The translations under genes and the position numbers were made by a program. Positions 22,331-34,576 of a DNA stretch of 64,000 nucleotides are shown here, one piece after another. The stretch's first letter is position 1, and every line of letters begins with the position of its first letter. The notes beneath the pieces are model-generated. The model saw only the letters and a program-made list of their open reading frames with translations. It did no database searches and was not told the DNA's origin. Location of the stretch: positions 1-64,000 of the forward strand of contig QXCR01000010.1 of NCBI GenBank assembly GCA_004380135.1, in the 5' to 3' direction. Source of the DNA: Stemphylium vesicarium. Its lineage: Eukaryota; Ascomycota; Dothideomycetes; Pleosporales; Pleosporaceae.

Positions 22331-24426
22331 ATGTGGTCGACAGTAATGGCGCCCCAGCCACGGAGCGTTGATAGCGGAGTGCGCAACGAAGTTGAGAGCA
22401 TAGAACTTACTGAACTCCCGAGACTATCCGACAAAGAATCACTCATTCGAACAGAGGAAATATTGGAGCTTCATAGTAAGAATCGCCCAACTACAAGGTT
22501 GCTCAACGCCTGGCTGTTTGAACTCCTGTCTTCCTTCACAGCGCTTGTTATCTTCGCCTTCGTTTGTTATATCCTGAGAAAGTACGAAGATAGACCAAAT
22601 CCATCATGGGCCTACAGAATTACTCTCAACGCTATTCTATCCGTCGCATCAATGATCTTCCGAGTAGGCCTCATGGTCCCAGTAGCGAGCTGCATAGGGC
22701 AGTTAAACTGGGTCTGGTTCTCTCAGGCTCGTCGCCCGCTTTACGACATCGTTCGGTTCGATCAGGCTAGCCGAAGCCCTTGTGGGAGTTTCGAGTTGCT
22801 GCTCCCGCATCACGTACGGTGAGCTCCCGTAGAATGGTCCTGTTGTGGTAACCATTTCTTACATTCGCCAGGTTTTTTTCGTTCATCGGCGCTTTTGTTA
22901 GTATCTTTAGTCTTCTGATTGGTCCCTTCTTCCAACAGAGTGTCGGTATCTACAACAAAGAAATTGAAGATGCCTCGGCCGTCGCGTATGCTTCATATGC
23001 ATCTGGATTCAATCCTTCACTTGGCCATATCTCTCAGTCGTTATTATCTTCGCAACATGCGCAACGTGAGCTCTCTTCCCAAAGTTCATTGTTGACGAGT
23101 CACTAACCAATATATCAAGTCTCGCGCACAGCTCCTAGCATGCAAGCCGCCGTGTACAGCGGCTTTCTAGCATCTGGCTCGGTCGCGCTTCCCGTCCCGC
23201 CTTTCTCTTGCCCGAGCGGTAATTGCACATGGGATGAGTTTCCTACATAAGCCATCCAAGTTCAATGCCGAGACGCACCGAAACTATATCAATTGAGCTG
23301 CACGGATGACACTGACGAGTCGTCACCCTGCTATCTTTTTCCCATGGAAGACAAAGAAAATACTCGTTCCTTCTTGCCTGAGAATTATGTCTTCATCAGA
23401 AAAGACATTCTTGGGGTGGAAAAGTTCGAGGCGAGGTTTTTACTCAGACAACGCGCCGCTGCTGACGGTGCGGAGTACGATGAAACGATAGGTAGCGGCG
23501 CCATTATCGAATGGATCCGCATGCTCGCTCCAACAGAAAGATGGCACGGTCCCACCAACCAGTCCGTAGAAAACTTCCACATCCAACGCAACAGCACCAT
23601 CGAGTCGCGCGGATGCACATTACACACTTGTCTTCGAATGATCTCCGCTTCCGTCCGGAACGGCGCCTACAAAGAAACCATCACTGCAGAAGTCACACAG
23701 GGGACTTCCGACAATAGCAGCGGAACCCCCACACTAACCTACGCCTACGAAGCAGCAAACAGAACCTCTGCAACCCTCTCCATCACACCTACCGAGCAAA
23801 ACGTTCTTTTCGATACCATACGCCACTTTCTACCTACTCCAGGTAAAGACTACGGCATCAGGCGGCATAGCGTGAACTACATCACGCTAGATGTGTCGTC
23901 TAGGGGTGACATGCCAGGTCCGGATCTCATGAAAGCACTATACATCACACCCAACCTCACAGATACCATGGTCACGCTAGCACACCACATGAACGTCGCG
24001 CTCTGATCCTTCAAGACTTTCGAGGACACACAGGGGGCGATCTCCAACGACACGCAGCTACTGGAGGGCTACATTGCGCCTGGCGAACGGGTTGAAGGAA
24101 GGGTTTACGTGGATCGCGTACACGTACGGGTCCGGTGGATATTCGTGTTACTGCCGGCGTGTTTGATGTCGCTTTCATTCATCCTCCTTGATGTAACGGT
24201 CTGGAAAACGAGAGGTGTGCGGGCCCCGGTTTGGAAGGAGAATCTACTTGCGCTCGTGCTGTTTAGTCGGGTGGAAGCGCAGACTGGGTTGAGAACGCAG
24301 GGTGCGGGGACGGAGAAGGAATTAAGGAGGGTGGCGGAGGCATTTGATGCACGGCTTGTTGTGGATGGTGGTGGTGGAGGTGGAGTCAAGGAACGATTGG
24401 TGGTTTGTAGGAAAGATGGGGTATAG
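22331..24426 (+). pseudogene. DUF3176 membrane protein gene with two in-frame stops
   Basis: Exons 22331-22818, 22872-23065 and 23120-24426 join in one frame of 663 codons. The N-terminal half reads as the DUF3176 family: a helix (FELLSSFTALVIFAFVCYIL), WAYRITLNAILSVASMIFR, VASCIGQLNWVWF, RPLYDIVRFDQASRSP and then the next helix restored by splicing (FFSFIGAFVSIFSLLIGPFFQQ). The family's CPSGNCTW element is present at about 23212. The frame is then cut by TAA at 23248-23250 and by TGA at 24004-24006. Coding sequence continues in the same frame after both, to a last membrane helix (RWIFVLLPACLMSLSFILL). No GT-AG intron of credible size removes either stop. Both could be single C-to-T changes (CAA to TAA, CGA to TGA). 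The family's role is unknown to me. Confidence 0.75.
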
Positions 24427-24734
24427 AAAACGATGAGGTTATGTAGATGAGGGGTTGGATAGCAGAGGAGATGGTTGTATATATCCTTTTTGACTTGTAC
24501 TTGGAAACTGACTACAGATGACTAAACAAGAACTTTTCGGGGGGAATAATGCGAAACGGTGGGGTATCCTAACGCAGACGGTCCAAGCATACGTGCAAGA
24601 CCCAAAATCCAAGCTATGCTAACAACCAACCAACCATAGACTGACACCAACGCGCCACGCAATGCAGCAGTACAACGCAAACTGCGCACAAAACCAAGGG
24701 CCTGAAAACAAGAGACGGAGGCAGTGCAACACAA
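24427..24734. other. Convergent 3' region
   Basis: About 300 bp between the DUF3176 locus and SFI1, which converge. Nothing beyond 3' flanks is seen. Confidence 0.4.
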
Positions 24735-27700
24735 TCAACCCATCTGACTCACATTCCCAAACTCGACTCTCGCCCTCCCACCACCCGCACCAGTACCAGT
24801 ACCATCCCCTCTCGTTCTCCCCCGCTTCATCGCACTGCCCAAAACATTCCCACCACTGCCATCAGCCGCAGTAGTACTTCTACCAACAGCCACACTACCC
24901 CCAAACCCACCATCCCTCAACCTGCGTTCAAAACTCGTTACACCACCACTTCCTACACCTGCTCCGCCGATGCCAGCAAGCCCACCAGCCCCAGCAAACC
25001 CGGCACCAAGATCAGGTCTCGCACTACGCACAGGCGGGGCGCTCATACTCCCCCTTTCCCCCGCACCGCCACCTCTCTCGCGCTCTAGCACGCGTCCCAA
25101 TCTCGACTGCAGTAGCGGTCGCCTCATCGGACTGACCCCCCTTAACTGCTGCAGCTGTGGATTCGTTTTCTCAGGACTGGCATGGAGTTCAGGGTGTTTA
25201 AGCCGGACTACACTGCGTTTGGAGGGTGTTTTGAGGTAGCCTGGTTTACTTGCTGTTGTGGACGGAGGAGGTAAGGGTGTGCCTGCGGTCCAGAACACAG
25301 ATTTCTCACCCATGCCATGCCTATCCCCAGCACCATCCCTACCACCACCACCGCCGCCGCCACCGCCAGCAGTGTTAAAGTCGGGAGCGTCACCGAAATC
25401 AATGTCAGACTCGTCGTCTTCTAGTATCGTGGATGGCTGGGGTGGCGGCGGGCGGACGGCGGAGTCAGGCTGTGGGTATGTATTTGGGCGGGGGAGGAAG
25501 AAAGGTGTACGCGCTGCTGTTGTCGTTCTCGAAGATAAAGGTGTCGCAGCTTGTGTGTACGGCTTTGGTGTTTGCGTTGACTGGCCGAGTCGGCGGCGGG
25601 GTGAGTGCTGTGGTGTAAGGGAGAGGGAGAGATCGAGGTTGGATGTTAGACCGAGGGCGTTGTCGAAGGGTGTCCAGGCTTCTAGGCGTTGGGTTTCGTC
25701 GCCTGGTTCGTCGTTTCTGTCACCTAAGACAGAGGCTTCGTCACCGCCAGGGGGTTCGTCGCTATCCCTCTGCTCTCTCAACCTTCTCCTTGGCGTTGGA
25801 CTAGCGGCCCGTTCGGCGGAGCGCTCTGTGGCTCGCTCCGCCCAGAAACGCACCATGGCTCTGACGTGCTTTTCGAAATTCCGGTCGAACAGCGCTCGGG
25901 CATTGTCTTCTTGGCGCTGGAAGTTCCATAGGCGCCAGCCCATCTTCTTGAGCGCGCTTGTTGCCGCGATTTCTGTGCTTTCTTGTAAAAGGGCGGCGGC
26001 TTGGGCTTCTAGCATGCGGATGTCGTCCATGCGCTGGGACCAGATGGAAAAGTACGTAGAGGACACTCTGAAGGCGTGGATGTTGGCGGCTTGAGCGTTT
26101 TGCTGGTCGAGGATGAGCGTGCGGTCGTGCCATTGATGGAGGATTGAAGCGCTGGCTTGCATGGTACGAGTGTCCAGCATGTCGTTTGCTCGCTGGGTTA
26201 GTGCAGCGATATGGTCTGCCTTGGCCCTCCAATGCCCAAATATCCTCCGCACGAGGTTCGTCTTGACCGTTCTACGGACTTGAGAGTACGCGTCGCGTCG
26301 GCGGTTGCGACGCGCGAGCTGCGTTGCTTCGCTCCAGGTTTTCAAAGTATGCTTGCAAAGAACGTAGAAGTGTGCATCTGTCGACCACTGGTTCAGCTGC
26401 TCGAAATGCGCTTTCCGTTCTTTGAGCTTGTCGAAAATGCGTTGCTTCAGCTTTTGTTGGTACTCGGCGAGTATTGCGAATTGCTCTCTTCTTTTCTCGG
26501 TAGTGATGGCTTCCATCTTACGCAGGCATGTTCGCAACAGCTGAGCGCGCTTGAACTGGGTGAATCGTCGCTCGGCAGCATCGAGAGTGTTGGCACGCTG
26601 GTTCGTTCTTGTGACCCAGGATAGAAAAGTCGATTCCTTGAGCTGGTGATCATGGACACGTTGAAAGAGGGATACTCTGGACGCAAGAGTCCACTTATAT
26701 AGGCATTCGACAATGACGCGCTCGTTGATCCGGTCTTCGAGCGCTTTGATGCGCAGTCTGTCGTTCCAGGCGGTGTAGGTATTGCGCAGCAGCCGCAAGC
26801 GATCAACGATGCGGGCCTTGCAAAGTAGTTGAGCTTCTTTCTGCCAGTTTTGGAATGCCGTACGAAGTAAACGGCCATTGACGCGTGCCTGCACTTGCCG
26901 GAGTAGTGGTTCCAGCTGTGCTTGCTTCTGTATCGTATGCAACGCCGTTCGAAGTATACTCGTTTGCCGGAAATCATCTGCTTGAGACTGTAGAGCTTGG
27001 GCGGCCTGCGACTTTTGTTGCCATGTCTGAAATGTTTTCCGCAATAGCATTCCATCTCGTCGATCGGTAACCCATATGCTTCTCTCTCTCATGATTTCCG
27101 CTATCTCACGCCACTTCTGTAGCGTGGTTCTTGCTGCCCGTTTGTCATGCCAATTCGAAGCGCCCCTGTTAAGGTACTCATTGTTCAGCGCATCCCATGT
27201 CCGCCTGACAATCTTGTCTTCATAGTACGAGTCGGCGAACTGTTGAGCGTCGCGAACCGCAGCGGCGCGCGCACGCCATATGGAGAGGAACTTGCCCAGA
27301 GCAAACTGCTGAATCTTGAGCTCGTTGACTGCCGTAATGTCTCGCCAGCCGTTGAAGAATCGGGTGCGTAAAATATGGCGGCGCGCGACTGATGTGCGCT
27401 GAACTTCATCTTCTGCACATTTCGCCCAGTGTGTGAATGCTTTGGTGAGTAGAAATAGGCTACGAGCCTTGTCTGCGCGAGTCTCCAGTCGATCAAAGAA
27501 GCGGTTCGTTTCTCGGCCCGACCGTCTGACAAGCGCAGTTTCCCGCAGCTGCAGAAATGAAGCTTTTAGTAGAATGCGACGCTCGAATGCGATAGCTGCT
27601 CTTTCCATGTCATCTCGCATGTCGATGCGCCCTTGCGCCCGGTTGCGCCATATCCTTATGCATTCTCGCGTCACTCGATGAAGTCGTTGTTGTTCAAAGG

Positions 27701-28007
27701 TCTCCGCATCGTCCATCAATCGCGTATCGGAGGGCCGAAAAGGTTCGAAAACATATTGGCGCTGCTGCTGCTGCTGCTGTTGGGGTGGAGATAGTGACGG
27801 CTGAGCCGGAGGTCGATACGGCCCAACTGGAATCGGTGCGTTCACACCTGGTATCTGAACGTGTGAAAGATCAAGGCTAGTCGTGTGGTCGGTGAAACTG
27901 CCTTCATCCGCTTCGTGATCAACAGGTCTGTACGTCGCCGGTGGTCCACCTCTTCTGATCTGCAGACTGCCGCGGCTAGAGACAGAAGTGCTGCGCTTGT
28001 GAATAGA

Positions 28008-28040
<33 letters not shown>

Positions 28041-28729
28041 TGATGCCGAGGTAGCGCGTCGAGGCGCAATGCCATTGACCTTGTTGCGAATGGGAAGTCC
28101 TGCTTGGTGATAGGAATGCGCCTCAGTGTCCGACGTCGCGCGAGGCCTGTTCCGCTTATTGTCGTAACCATTCGGGGCGCCTTGCTGCGATGCTCCTCTA
28201 GGGCGCACAGCCAGGTCGCCGTAGTCGTTCCCAGCAATCCTATCAGCCGTCCCATCAAGGAACGAGTCGAAGCTTCCTGTCCTCGTGTGCCGTCCCATGT
28301 TCGCCAGCGCACCCTGACGCGTCGCATCTGGCGCAGGCGCGGCTTCGACATGCTCAGGATCATCCCCATAGTTGATCGTAATCTCAAAAGAGTCCCTGAG
28401 CACGCGCTGGAAGCGCTTCAAGAAGTCTTCTCCATGTCGTTCCTGGTGTTGCAGGTAAGATAGAAAGCGGTAGAGGATGGCGCTATCGCGGGGCTGCAGA
28501 CCGCGGTCATCAACCCATTTGTCGCAAGCATCGAAGAGGGCGCGCGACGTCTTGTCGGGGTAGTCGGCCGCCTGGTAGATTATGTCGTATAGCGTCTCGA
28601 CGACTGCGGGAACATTAGTACTGGGCGGGAACAACACCACAACCAACTCGTGTCATTACCTTCATTAGGCAATTCATCCCTTGTCAGGTCCTTCGGGTCA
28701 CGTCCATTTTGTTTCATGGAGGGTAGCAT
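24735..28729 (-). CDS. SFI1: Spindle pole body / half-bridge protein Sfi1
   Basis: Exons 28729-28660 and 28603-24735 (56-bp intron) give 1312 residues. The body (about residues 330-960) is a long series of helical repeats ending in a Trp (FFNGWRDIT, TLQKWREIAE, TFQTWQQKSQA, AFQNWQKEAQ, TAWNDRLR, VRFWAER), which is the Sfi1 centrin-binding repeat. Sfi1 filaments with bound centrin (Cdc31) form the half-bridge that starts spindle-pole-body duplication. The N-terminal 100 residues hold the conserved fungal head (VVETLYDIIYQAADYP to RFLSYLQ). Two poly-Gln tracts lie at about 27765 and 28020 and a Gly run near 25340. The C-terminal 330 residues are Ser/Pro/Gly-rich with several possible CDK sites (TP, SP). 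The start is the first ATG of the short first exon. Confidence 0.9.
27758..27781 (-). repeat. CAG/CAA tract in SFI1 (poly-Gln)
   Basis: A run of CAG codons on the minus strand encodes about eight Gln after SLSPP. It is a coding microsatellite and likely to vary in length. Confidence 0.7.
28007..28041 (-). repeat. CAACAG tract in SFI1 (poly-Gln)
   Basis: Alternating CAA and CAG codons on the minus strand encode about eleven Gln just before SIHKRS. The mixed codons make it less slippery than a pure CAG run. Confidence 0.7.
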
Positions 28730-29122
28730 TCGTGCACGCGACTCGGTCGTCTCCGGCGCGTTCGCGACAACATGGAAGTAGCTGTTGAGCTCGGGAATTA
28801 TGCGAGCGACCAAAAAGCGGCATGCGATACAGTCGCGGCGAAGGTCGAGGGCGCGCGCAACAATTAAGCATTACCAAAAGTATGGATGGATGGGTGAAGG
28901 GGAATCCCGTTGCGCCCGCTTGCGTGACAGCGACGCGCTTTGTTGTGCGAGTGGTTGGTCGCCCGTTCATGGAGCGACCGTGCCAAGATTCTAGTCTAGT
29001 GGACCCTCTTGTTGACCTCATGGACTGACACGACCAAGACATCTGCATATACCAGCATCAGACTCAATCATCCCCCCATAGACCTACATCCTAATCCAAT
29101 CAACTCAGAACAATCCATCAAC
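28730..29122. other. Divergent promoter, SFI1 / twin CX9C gene
   Basis: About 390 bp shared upstream region of two conserved genes. There is no coding signal of its own. The plus-strand leader is rich in CAATC/CAAC. Confidence 0.4.
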
Positions 29123-29424
29123 ATGCCCGGCCGAACACGCCCCATCGACAAACTCGCCACAGCAGCAGCGAGATGTTCCACAGAAGTACGCACGCCACTT
29201 TCCACCACCTCTTTCATATCATCACTTGAGACCAATCTCTAATTCCCTCCTAGAGCGCAGTATACGGCAAGTGCATATTCGCAGATTACAACAACGTGCG
29301 CAAAGACATGTGCGTCAACGAATTCATGAAGCTAAAAGAATGCTACATGGTAAGACTCATCTCTGACTGCAAGTTACTTGTGCGATACTAAAGATTCGTT
29401 TAGAAGGCGTATAAGCAACGGTAG
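29123..29424 (+). CDS. Twin CX9C protein, NDUFAF8-like complex I assembly factor
   Basis: Three exons, 29123-29185, 29254-29349 and 29404-29424, give only 59 residues. After MPGRTRPIDKLATAAAR come two Cys pairs, each C-x9-C (CSTESAVYGKC and CVNEFMKLKEC), a twin CX9C coiled-coil-helix fold. Such proteins enter the mitochondrial intermembrane space through Mia40, which oxidises the pairs. The order and sequence around them (AAxYGxC...CxxEFxxLxxC) match the human assembly factor NDUFAF8, which partners NDUFAF5 in complex I assembly. The last exon codes only KAYKQR. All joints are in phase 0. The gene is easily missed because of its size. Confidence 0.85.
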
Positions 29425-29566
29425 TACGTGTAACTTCGTTAATAGTATTTTCACTGTCAAATCATCAAGGGGCGTTCATTGAGTAATTCATTGAAACATT
29501 GTCGCTATTTATTCGTTCTTCTACGCTACACTACCACGACGAAAGCACAACGGCACTACATGTGCC

Positions 29567-32500
29567 TTATAGCTTGATCAGACGCAGCATGAACGTCGCC
29601 TTGTGAAGCTCTTGCTCCTCCTCTGCAATCACCTTCTCCTTGCCGTCCTCGGGTATCTTACCGTCAAGCTCAGTTATGACGTGCTTATCAACGTTCCTTC
29701 GCAGAGCCTTTTCGAACAGCGGTCCTTGGTTCTCGAATGCCTTCTCCAGACCCAGTCCATCTGGATCACTCAGAACTCGGTACTCCATGCCTACATCGTC
29801 GGTGGGTACCAGGCCAGCCTTCTTCCGCAAGTCTTGTACGCGGCGGATGACTTCTCGGGCAAGACCTTCCTGCTCGAGCTCAGGGTATGAAGCGACATCG
29901 AGGATGATGAGAACGTCATTGTCTGTGTTGAACTCCTGGTCCTTGTTGCTAGAGTCCTTTGCCAGACCGCGCTTCACCATTAGATCCTCAGCCTCGAGCT
30001 TGATGCCGTCAACAACAATCTCGCCCTTCTTCAGGTAGTCCTTGATCTCTTGGCTCTTGAGGTTGGGCAGCGCCTTCTTGACCTTGACAGCATCTTTCTT
30101 GAGCTTCTTGCCCAGTACGGAGAAGTCTGCTGACGCCGAGTACTGGACGTTGTACTTCTCTTCGTCGCTTGACAGCACGATTTCTCGTACGTTGAGTTCT
30201 TCCAAGATGTAGTTCTCCAGTGACTTGATGTCGTCGAGGTATTGCTGCTCTGGATGGATGACTACAAGTGTCTTGAGCGGGATCTTCAAGCCCTTGTTTG
30301 CGCGATCTCTGCAGATACGGCCAAGTTCAATGACCGACTGCATACGCTTGACCTGGCGCTCAACCGCTTCATCGAACAACTCCTCGCGTACCTCTGGGAA
30401 GGGCAGGAAATGAACACTTCGGTTGTCCTCTGCGTGCAACTCCTTGGGGATGTGGGGTAGTAATCGCAGGTAGATGTTGTCAGTAATGAATGGCGTAAAA
30501 GGTGCAAGTCCGCGGCAGAGCGTGTAGATGACCTCGAACAGGGTGTTTAGAGCGTGTTTTGTGTCCTCCAGACCGTGCTCACCCTTCAACCGACGGCGGT
30601 TAAAGCGGATGTACCAGTTGGTTGTGTTGTCGATGAGCTCAAGTAGTCGAGGAACGACAGTGTACAGTCTGTACGCGGCCATTTCCTCGTTGACAAACTT
30701 CAACAGTGATTGACAAGATGCCAAGATCCATCGATCCAGAACGTTTGTATTTGTCTTCTCAGCCGCTGGGTCAAACATGAAGTCGAGATCAGCCACCTTC
30801 TTCAGGAGCGAAACCTGTTGCTCGAAGAACTGGTAACTGTTCCAAAGAGGGAGCAAGACCTTGGACACGATCTCCTTAACTCCCGCCTCCTTGAAACGAA
30901 GCGTCTCAGCACGAACAACGGGTGAGTTGATGAGATACAACCGCAGTGCATCAGAGCCGTAGTTGGCCATGATAAGGTTGGGGTCTGGATAGTTTTTGAG
31001 GCGCTTCGACATCTTCTTTCCATCCTCTGCGAGTACGATTCCGTTGACAACGCAGTTCTTGAAAGGCAATTTGCCGAAGAGGTGGGTTCCTAGAACCGTC
31101 AGGGTGTAGAACCAACCACGGGTTTGGTCGAGACCCTCGGCGACAAAGTCACCGGGAAAGGACTTTTCGAATTGCTCGACGTTCTCGAACGGATAATGTG
31201 CGCTAGCGTAGGGCATGGAGCCAGATTCAAACCAGCAGTCAAAGACCTCACTTGTTCTCTTCAGCACACCCCTGCCTTCTTTGCTGGGAATAGTGATGGG
31301 GTCGATCTTGTCTCGGTGGAGGTCGGTGAGTTCGCCCTCGTATCCGCTGAGTTTCTTTAGCTCCTCCACACTTCCAACGCACACCATCTCCTTGCCGTCA
31401 TCGCTGACCCATATGGGAAGTGGAGTACCCCAGAAACGATTTCTTGATACGGCCCAATCGGGTGAGTTGGCGATCCAGTTTGCGAAGCGCTTCTCCTTGA
31501 CGAAGGAAGGTACCCAGTGAGATCCAGCAATGTTCTCCAGCATTTGAGGAACAATGTCCTGAATCTTGATGAACCAGGAGGGAACCGTGCGGTAGATCAA
31601 GGGTGTGTCCGATCGCCAGCAGAAGGGATAGCTATGGAGAAGCTGTGAATCTACGATCAAGCGTCCAGTACCCTTGAGATGCTTGATGATGCCCTTGTCC
31701 GCTGCCTTGACATGCTGGCCCTCAAAGTCGCGAACGACGGCAGTGAAACGACCCTGGTCATCGACTGGGTTTGGTGGTATTCGGGTGTCGGAGATGACAC
31801 CATGAGCAAGAGCGACGCGGTAATCGTCCTCTCCGTATGCGGGCGCCTGGTGGACGATACCTACACCGCTGTCTGCCGTGACGTAGGCGTCGTTCAGGAC
31901 CTTGAAGCCGTAGTCTTTGAACTCGTCGTAGAGGTAGTCGAAGAGGGGCTCGTATTTCCAGCCTAGCATGTCCTTGCCCTTCAACTTCTCGACAATCTTG
32001 AACTTGGCCTTCTTTGGGTCCTTGTAAAGTGTGCGCAGGAGGGCTTCGAGAAGGATATAGTGTTTGCCGGACGCCTCGTCGAGAATCTTTACGTATTCGA
32101 AGTCGGGATGCGCGCAAAGACCAGTGTTTGAGGGTAGTGTCCACGGTGTGGTGGTCCTGTTCATATAGAGTCAGCTAATTCCAAAAGGATTGTGTTGGCC
32201 AGTGTGTCTCAAGATGCAAGCAGGATCGTGAGTGGGTACACTTACCATGCCAACAAGCATGTGTTTGGGTCGTTGACTAGGGGGAATGTGACGACTACTG
32301 CAGGGTCCTGGACGTCCTTGTAGTTTTGTGAGGCCTCGAAATTGCTGAGGGGTGTCGCCAATGCTGTACTGTAGGGCATGACCTTGTATCCTCGGTACAC
32401 GGCGCCCTTGTCGAATAAGCGCTTGAAGACCCACCACTCCGACTCCATGAAGTTGGTGTCCATAGTCTTGTAGTCGTTGTCAAAGTCGATCCAGCGTCCC

Positions 32501-33049
32501 AAACGGTCGATAGTAGCCCTCCATTCGGTCGAATATCTCATGACAATGGCGCGGCACTTCTTGTTGTACTCGGCAATTCCGATCTCGCGCACAGCATCGC
32601 GACCCGACATGCCCAGTTCCTTGTCGATTTCGTACTCGATGGGAACACCGTGTGTATCCCAACCAAATCTTCGCTCTACGTAGCGGCCCTTCATAGACCA
32701 ATACCGCGGTATGATATCCTTGATGGTAGACGCCAGGAGATGGCCATAATGCGGCAACCCGGTCGCGAACGGCGGTCCATCGTAGAATGTGTATGGTTGT
32801 TTGCCTTTGGACTACACGGCAGAATCAGCACGAAAGCATCATCTAGGCGTGTTTTGTTGCAATGCTATCATTTCACACTATCACAACGTAATTGCGGCGA
32901 TAGGCTGACACATGGGCAAACAAAGCCGAATAAAGATGAGGAGCCAGAAACGTGGAGTCACTTACCAGCTCAACTTGCCTCAGGAAGGCATCAATCTCCT
33001 TCCATCGCGCAAGCACGCGCTCTTCCTCACGAGGGAAGTCGATGGACAT
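29567..33049 (-). CDS. ILS1: Isoleucyl-tRNA synthetase, cytosolic
   Basis: Exons 33049-32966, 32811-32246 and 32156-29567 (introns of 154 and 89 bp) give 1079 residues, the size of yeast Ils1. Class I synthetase signatures: the HIGH motif as HYGH in PPFATGLPHYGH near residue 45, the editing-domain entry TTTPWTLPSN, WFESGSMPYA, and the KMSKR loop in EDGKKMSKRLKNYP near residue 600. Anticodon-binding and C-terminal domains follow. It charges tRNA-Ile with isoleucine and hydrolyses mischarged Val-tRNA-Ile. The N-terminus (MSIDFPREEERVLARWKE) has no mitochondrial presequence, so this is the cytosolic enzyme. Both introns split codons that splice to conserved residues (VEL-SKGKQPYTFYDGPP; LLAW-TTTPW). 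Confidence 0.97.
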
Positions 33050-33520
33050 TTTGGTGTTGCTGAGGAATGACCGTGGCGGGGAATGATTTTCTAGAGTTGA
33101 CTCCTCCGAATCCCCGCCACTAGCGTGACTCACCTATCGATAGCGCCCCGCCAGAAACGTTTGCCATGATGACTGGGTCTCCACCACTACTGCTTTGACT
33201 GTCCACTTGCTCAGCAACTGAGTGACTCTTCAGTTCTTGATCCACTCACGTATGTTCGGCTTTGTCCATCTCCAACTCAAACAACTCTGAGCCTGCATAT
33301 CCCAACTGTCGATTCTGCTTCCGCTGGTGCAGCAGAAACGTTATAGACTTTCTTCGTGAAACATCGTCAGGTCAACATGCCGTTAGAGCTTTTAGTCATT
33401 CAAGGTAAATCGAAACAATGACAGGATCAGTCTGCACTGAAAAGAAGGCTTGAGCCACGGTGGCAAGTCGCTAGACTACATCATGGCCTGTGCAGCAACG
33501 ACGGCCACATCCAACAAAAC
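33050..33520. other. Divergent promoter, ILS1 / secreted repeat protein
   Basis: About 470 bp. A perfect palindrome CTATCGATAG lies at 33134-33143, some 85 bp upstream of the ILS1 ATG. No coding signal. Confidence 0.4.
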
Positions 33521-34359
33521 ATGCATCTCTTTATCATACTGGCTGGTCTGCTTCTTTCCTATGCATATTATTCATACGCGCTGTCGGAAAACTCGCTATT
33601 TCCCGTTCGGAGTGATGACGACCCAAGTTTTACGCGAAGAGATGCTGGCATCGACAAGACCTGCGCACACATACGCGCCCTGGAGATGCTAGACGATATC
33701 GCAAACAATCAGACCGCTCTCGATACATTCAGCACCGATGGAAAGCTCGCCAGAGCCCGCATCGACTGGATCAAGGAACACAGTGCAGAAATCACTGCTG
33801 ACCTCGATAATCTTACTTCCAACTCGACCCTCACTACCGAATGCAATGCTATCAACGCGCAACGCGATGCAGCCCATCGATGCAAGAAATTGACAAGATT
33901 GGAGAAACTCTTAGATCTAACGAATAACAAGACTGCTTTGGACGAACAGATTGCGGGGCACTTCTTCAGCCAGAGCCAGAAAGAGCGGTTACAACGAAAG
34001 ATCGAGAACGCAGAACTGACACTGCAAGAGCTCAAAGCGAACAGTACACTGATGGGAATCTGCTCCAATGTCGATAGCTCATTGCAACAAAATGGAGCGA
34101 TTGGAGATCGTAAGTATTCGTCAAGACTAGTGAGCCTTGCCATTTTTGAAGGTTACTGACGATATGCAGAGTCGGTAGATGGCAGCGGAGCTATCAGTGT
34201 GACCAAGAGCATTGCGAACGTACGTATTCTGGGATCCAATACAGTGGCTTTTGCCTACATATCCAGTATCTCGACGATTGCGTCGATATTCTGGGCGTCA
34301 TTGTGAACGTTGCCGGGCTCATTTCGCGGGTAGAGAAGCAAGGCTGTGTTAGCCATTAA
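33521..34359 (+). CDS. Secreted protein with two tandem C-x59-C modules
   Basis: Exons 33521-34109, 34170-34219 and 34267-34359 give 243 residues. A hydrophobic signal peptide (MHLFIILAGLLLSYAYYSYA) is followed by a short pro-region with a dibasic site (FTRRDAG) that Kex2 could cut. Residues 48-108 and 121-181 are two copies of one module. Each starts and ends with Cys exactly 59 residues apart and shares LExLxDxxNN-TALD near the start and N-STL before the last Cys, with possible N-glycosylation sites at matching places (NNQT/NNKT, SNST/ANST). The charged heptad-like middle suggests a helical hairpin closed by a disulphide. The tail (YLDDCVDILG...) adds two more Cys. I do not recognise a named family. 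Size, secretion and Cys pairing would fit a small apoplastic protein, but an effector role is only a guess. Confidence 0.75.
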
Positions 34360-34576
34360 AAAACATTTGTATTCCTATTTTTTGAAACACGTTGAATTAA
34401 TCATGGTTCCAGTTCCGAAAAGCGGGACCGTGGACGGAGCTGACCTGAACCCCTCCCTGACTTCTACTTACCTACAATTCCTCCTTCCTTCTACCCCCAC
34501 CTTCCCCAGCATCGCCCGAAACGAAGTAACGCATATCCGTCTTAATAGTAGAGCTGGTTCCAACATACAAGACAGC

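Noticed and set aside
23215..23252. Tiny intron (GTAATT...CATAAG) that would remove the first DUF3176 stop
   Set aside because: At about 33 bp it is below a workable intron size and it would also delete the conserved CTW element.
25258..26094. 278-codon plus-strand open frame
   Set aside because: Antisense to SFI1; Ser/Arg-rich with no motif, a shadow of the coding strand.
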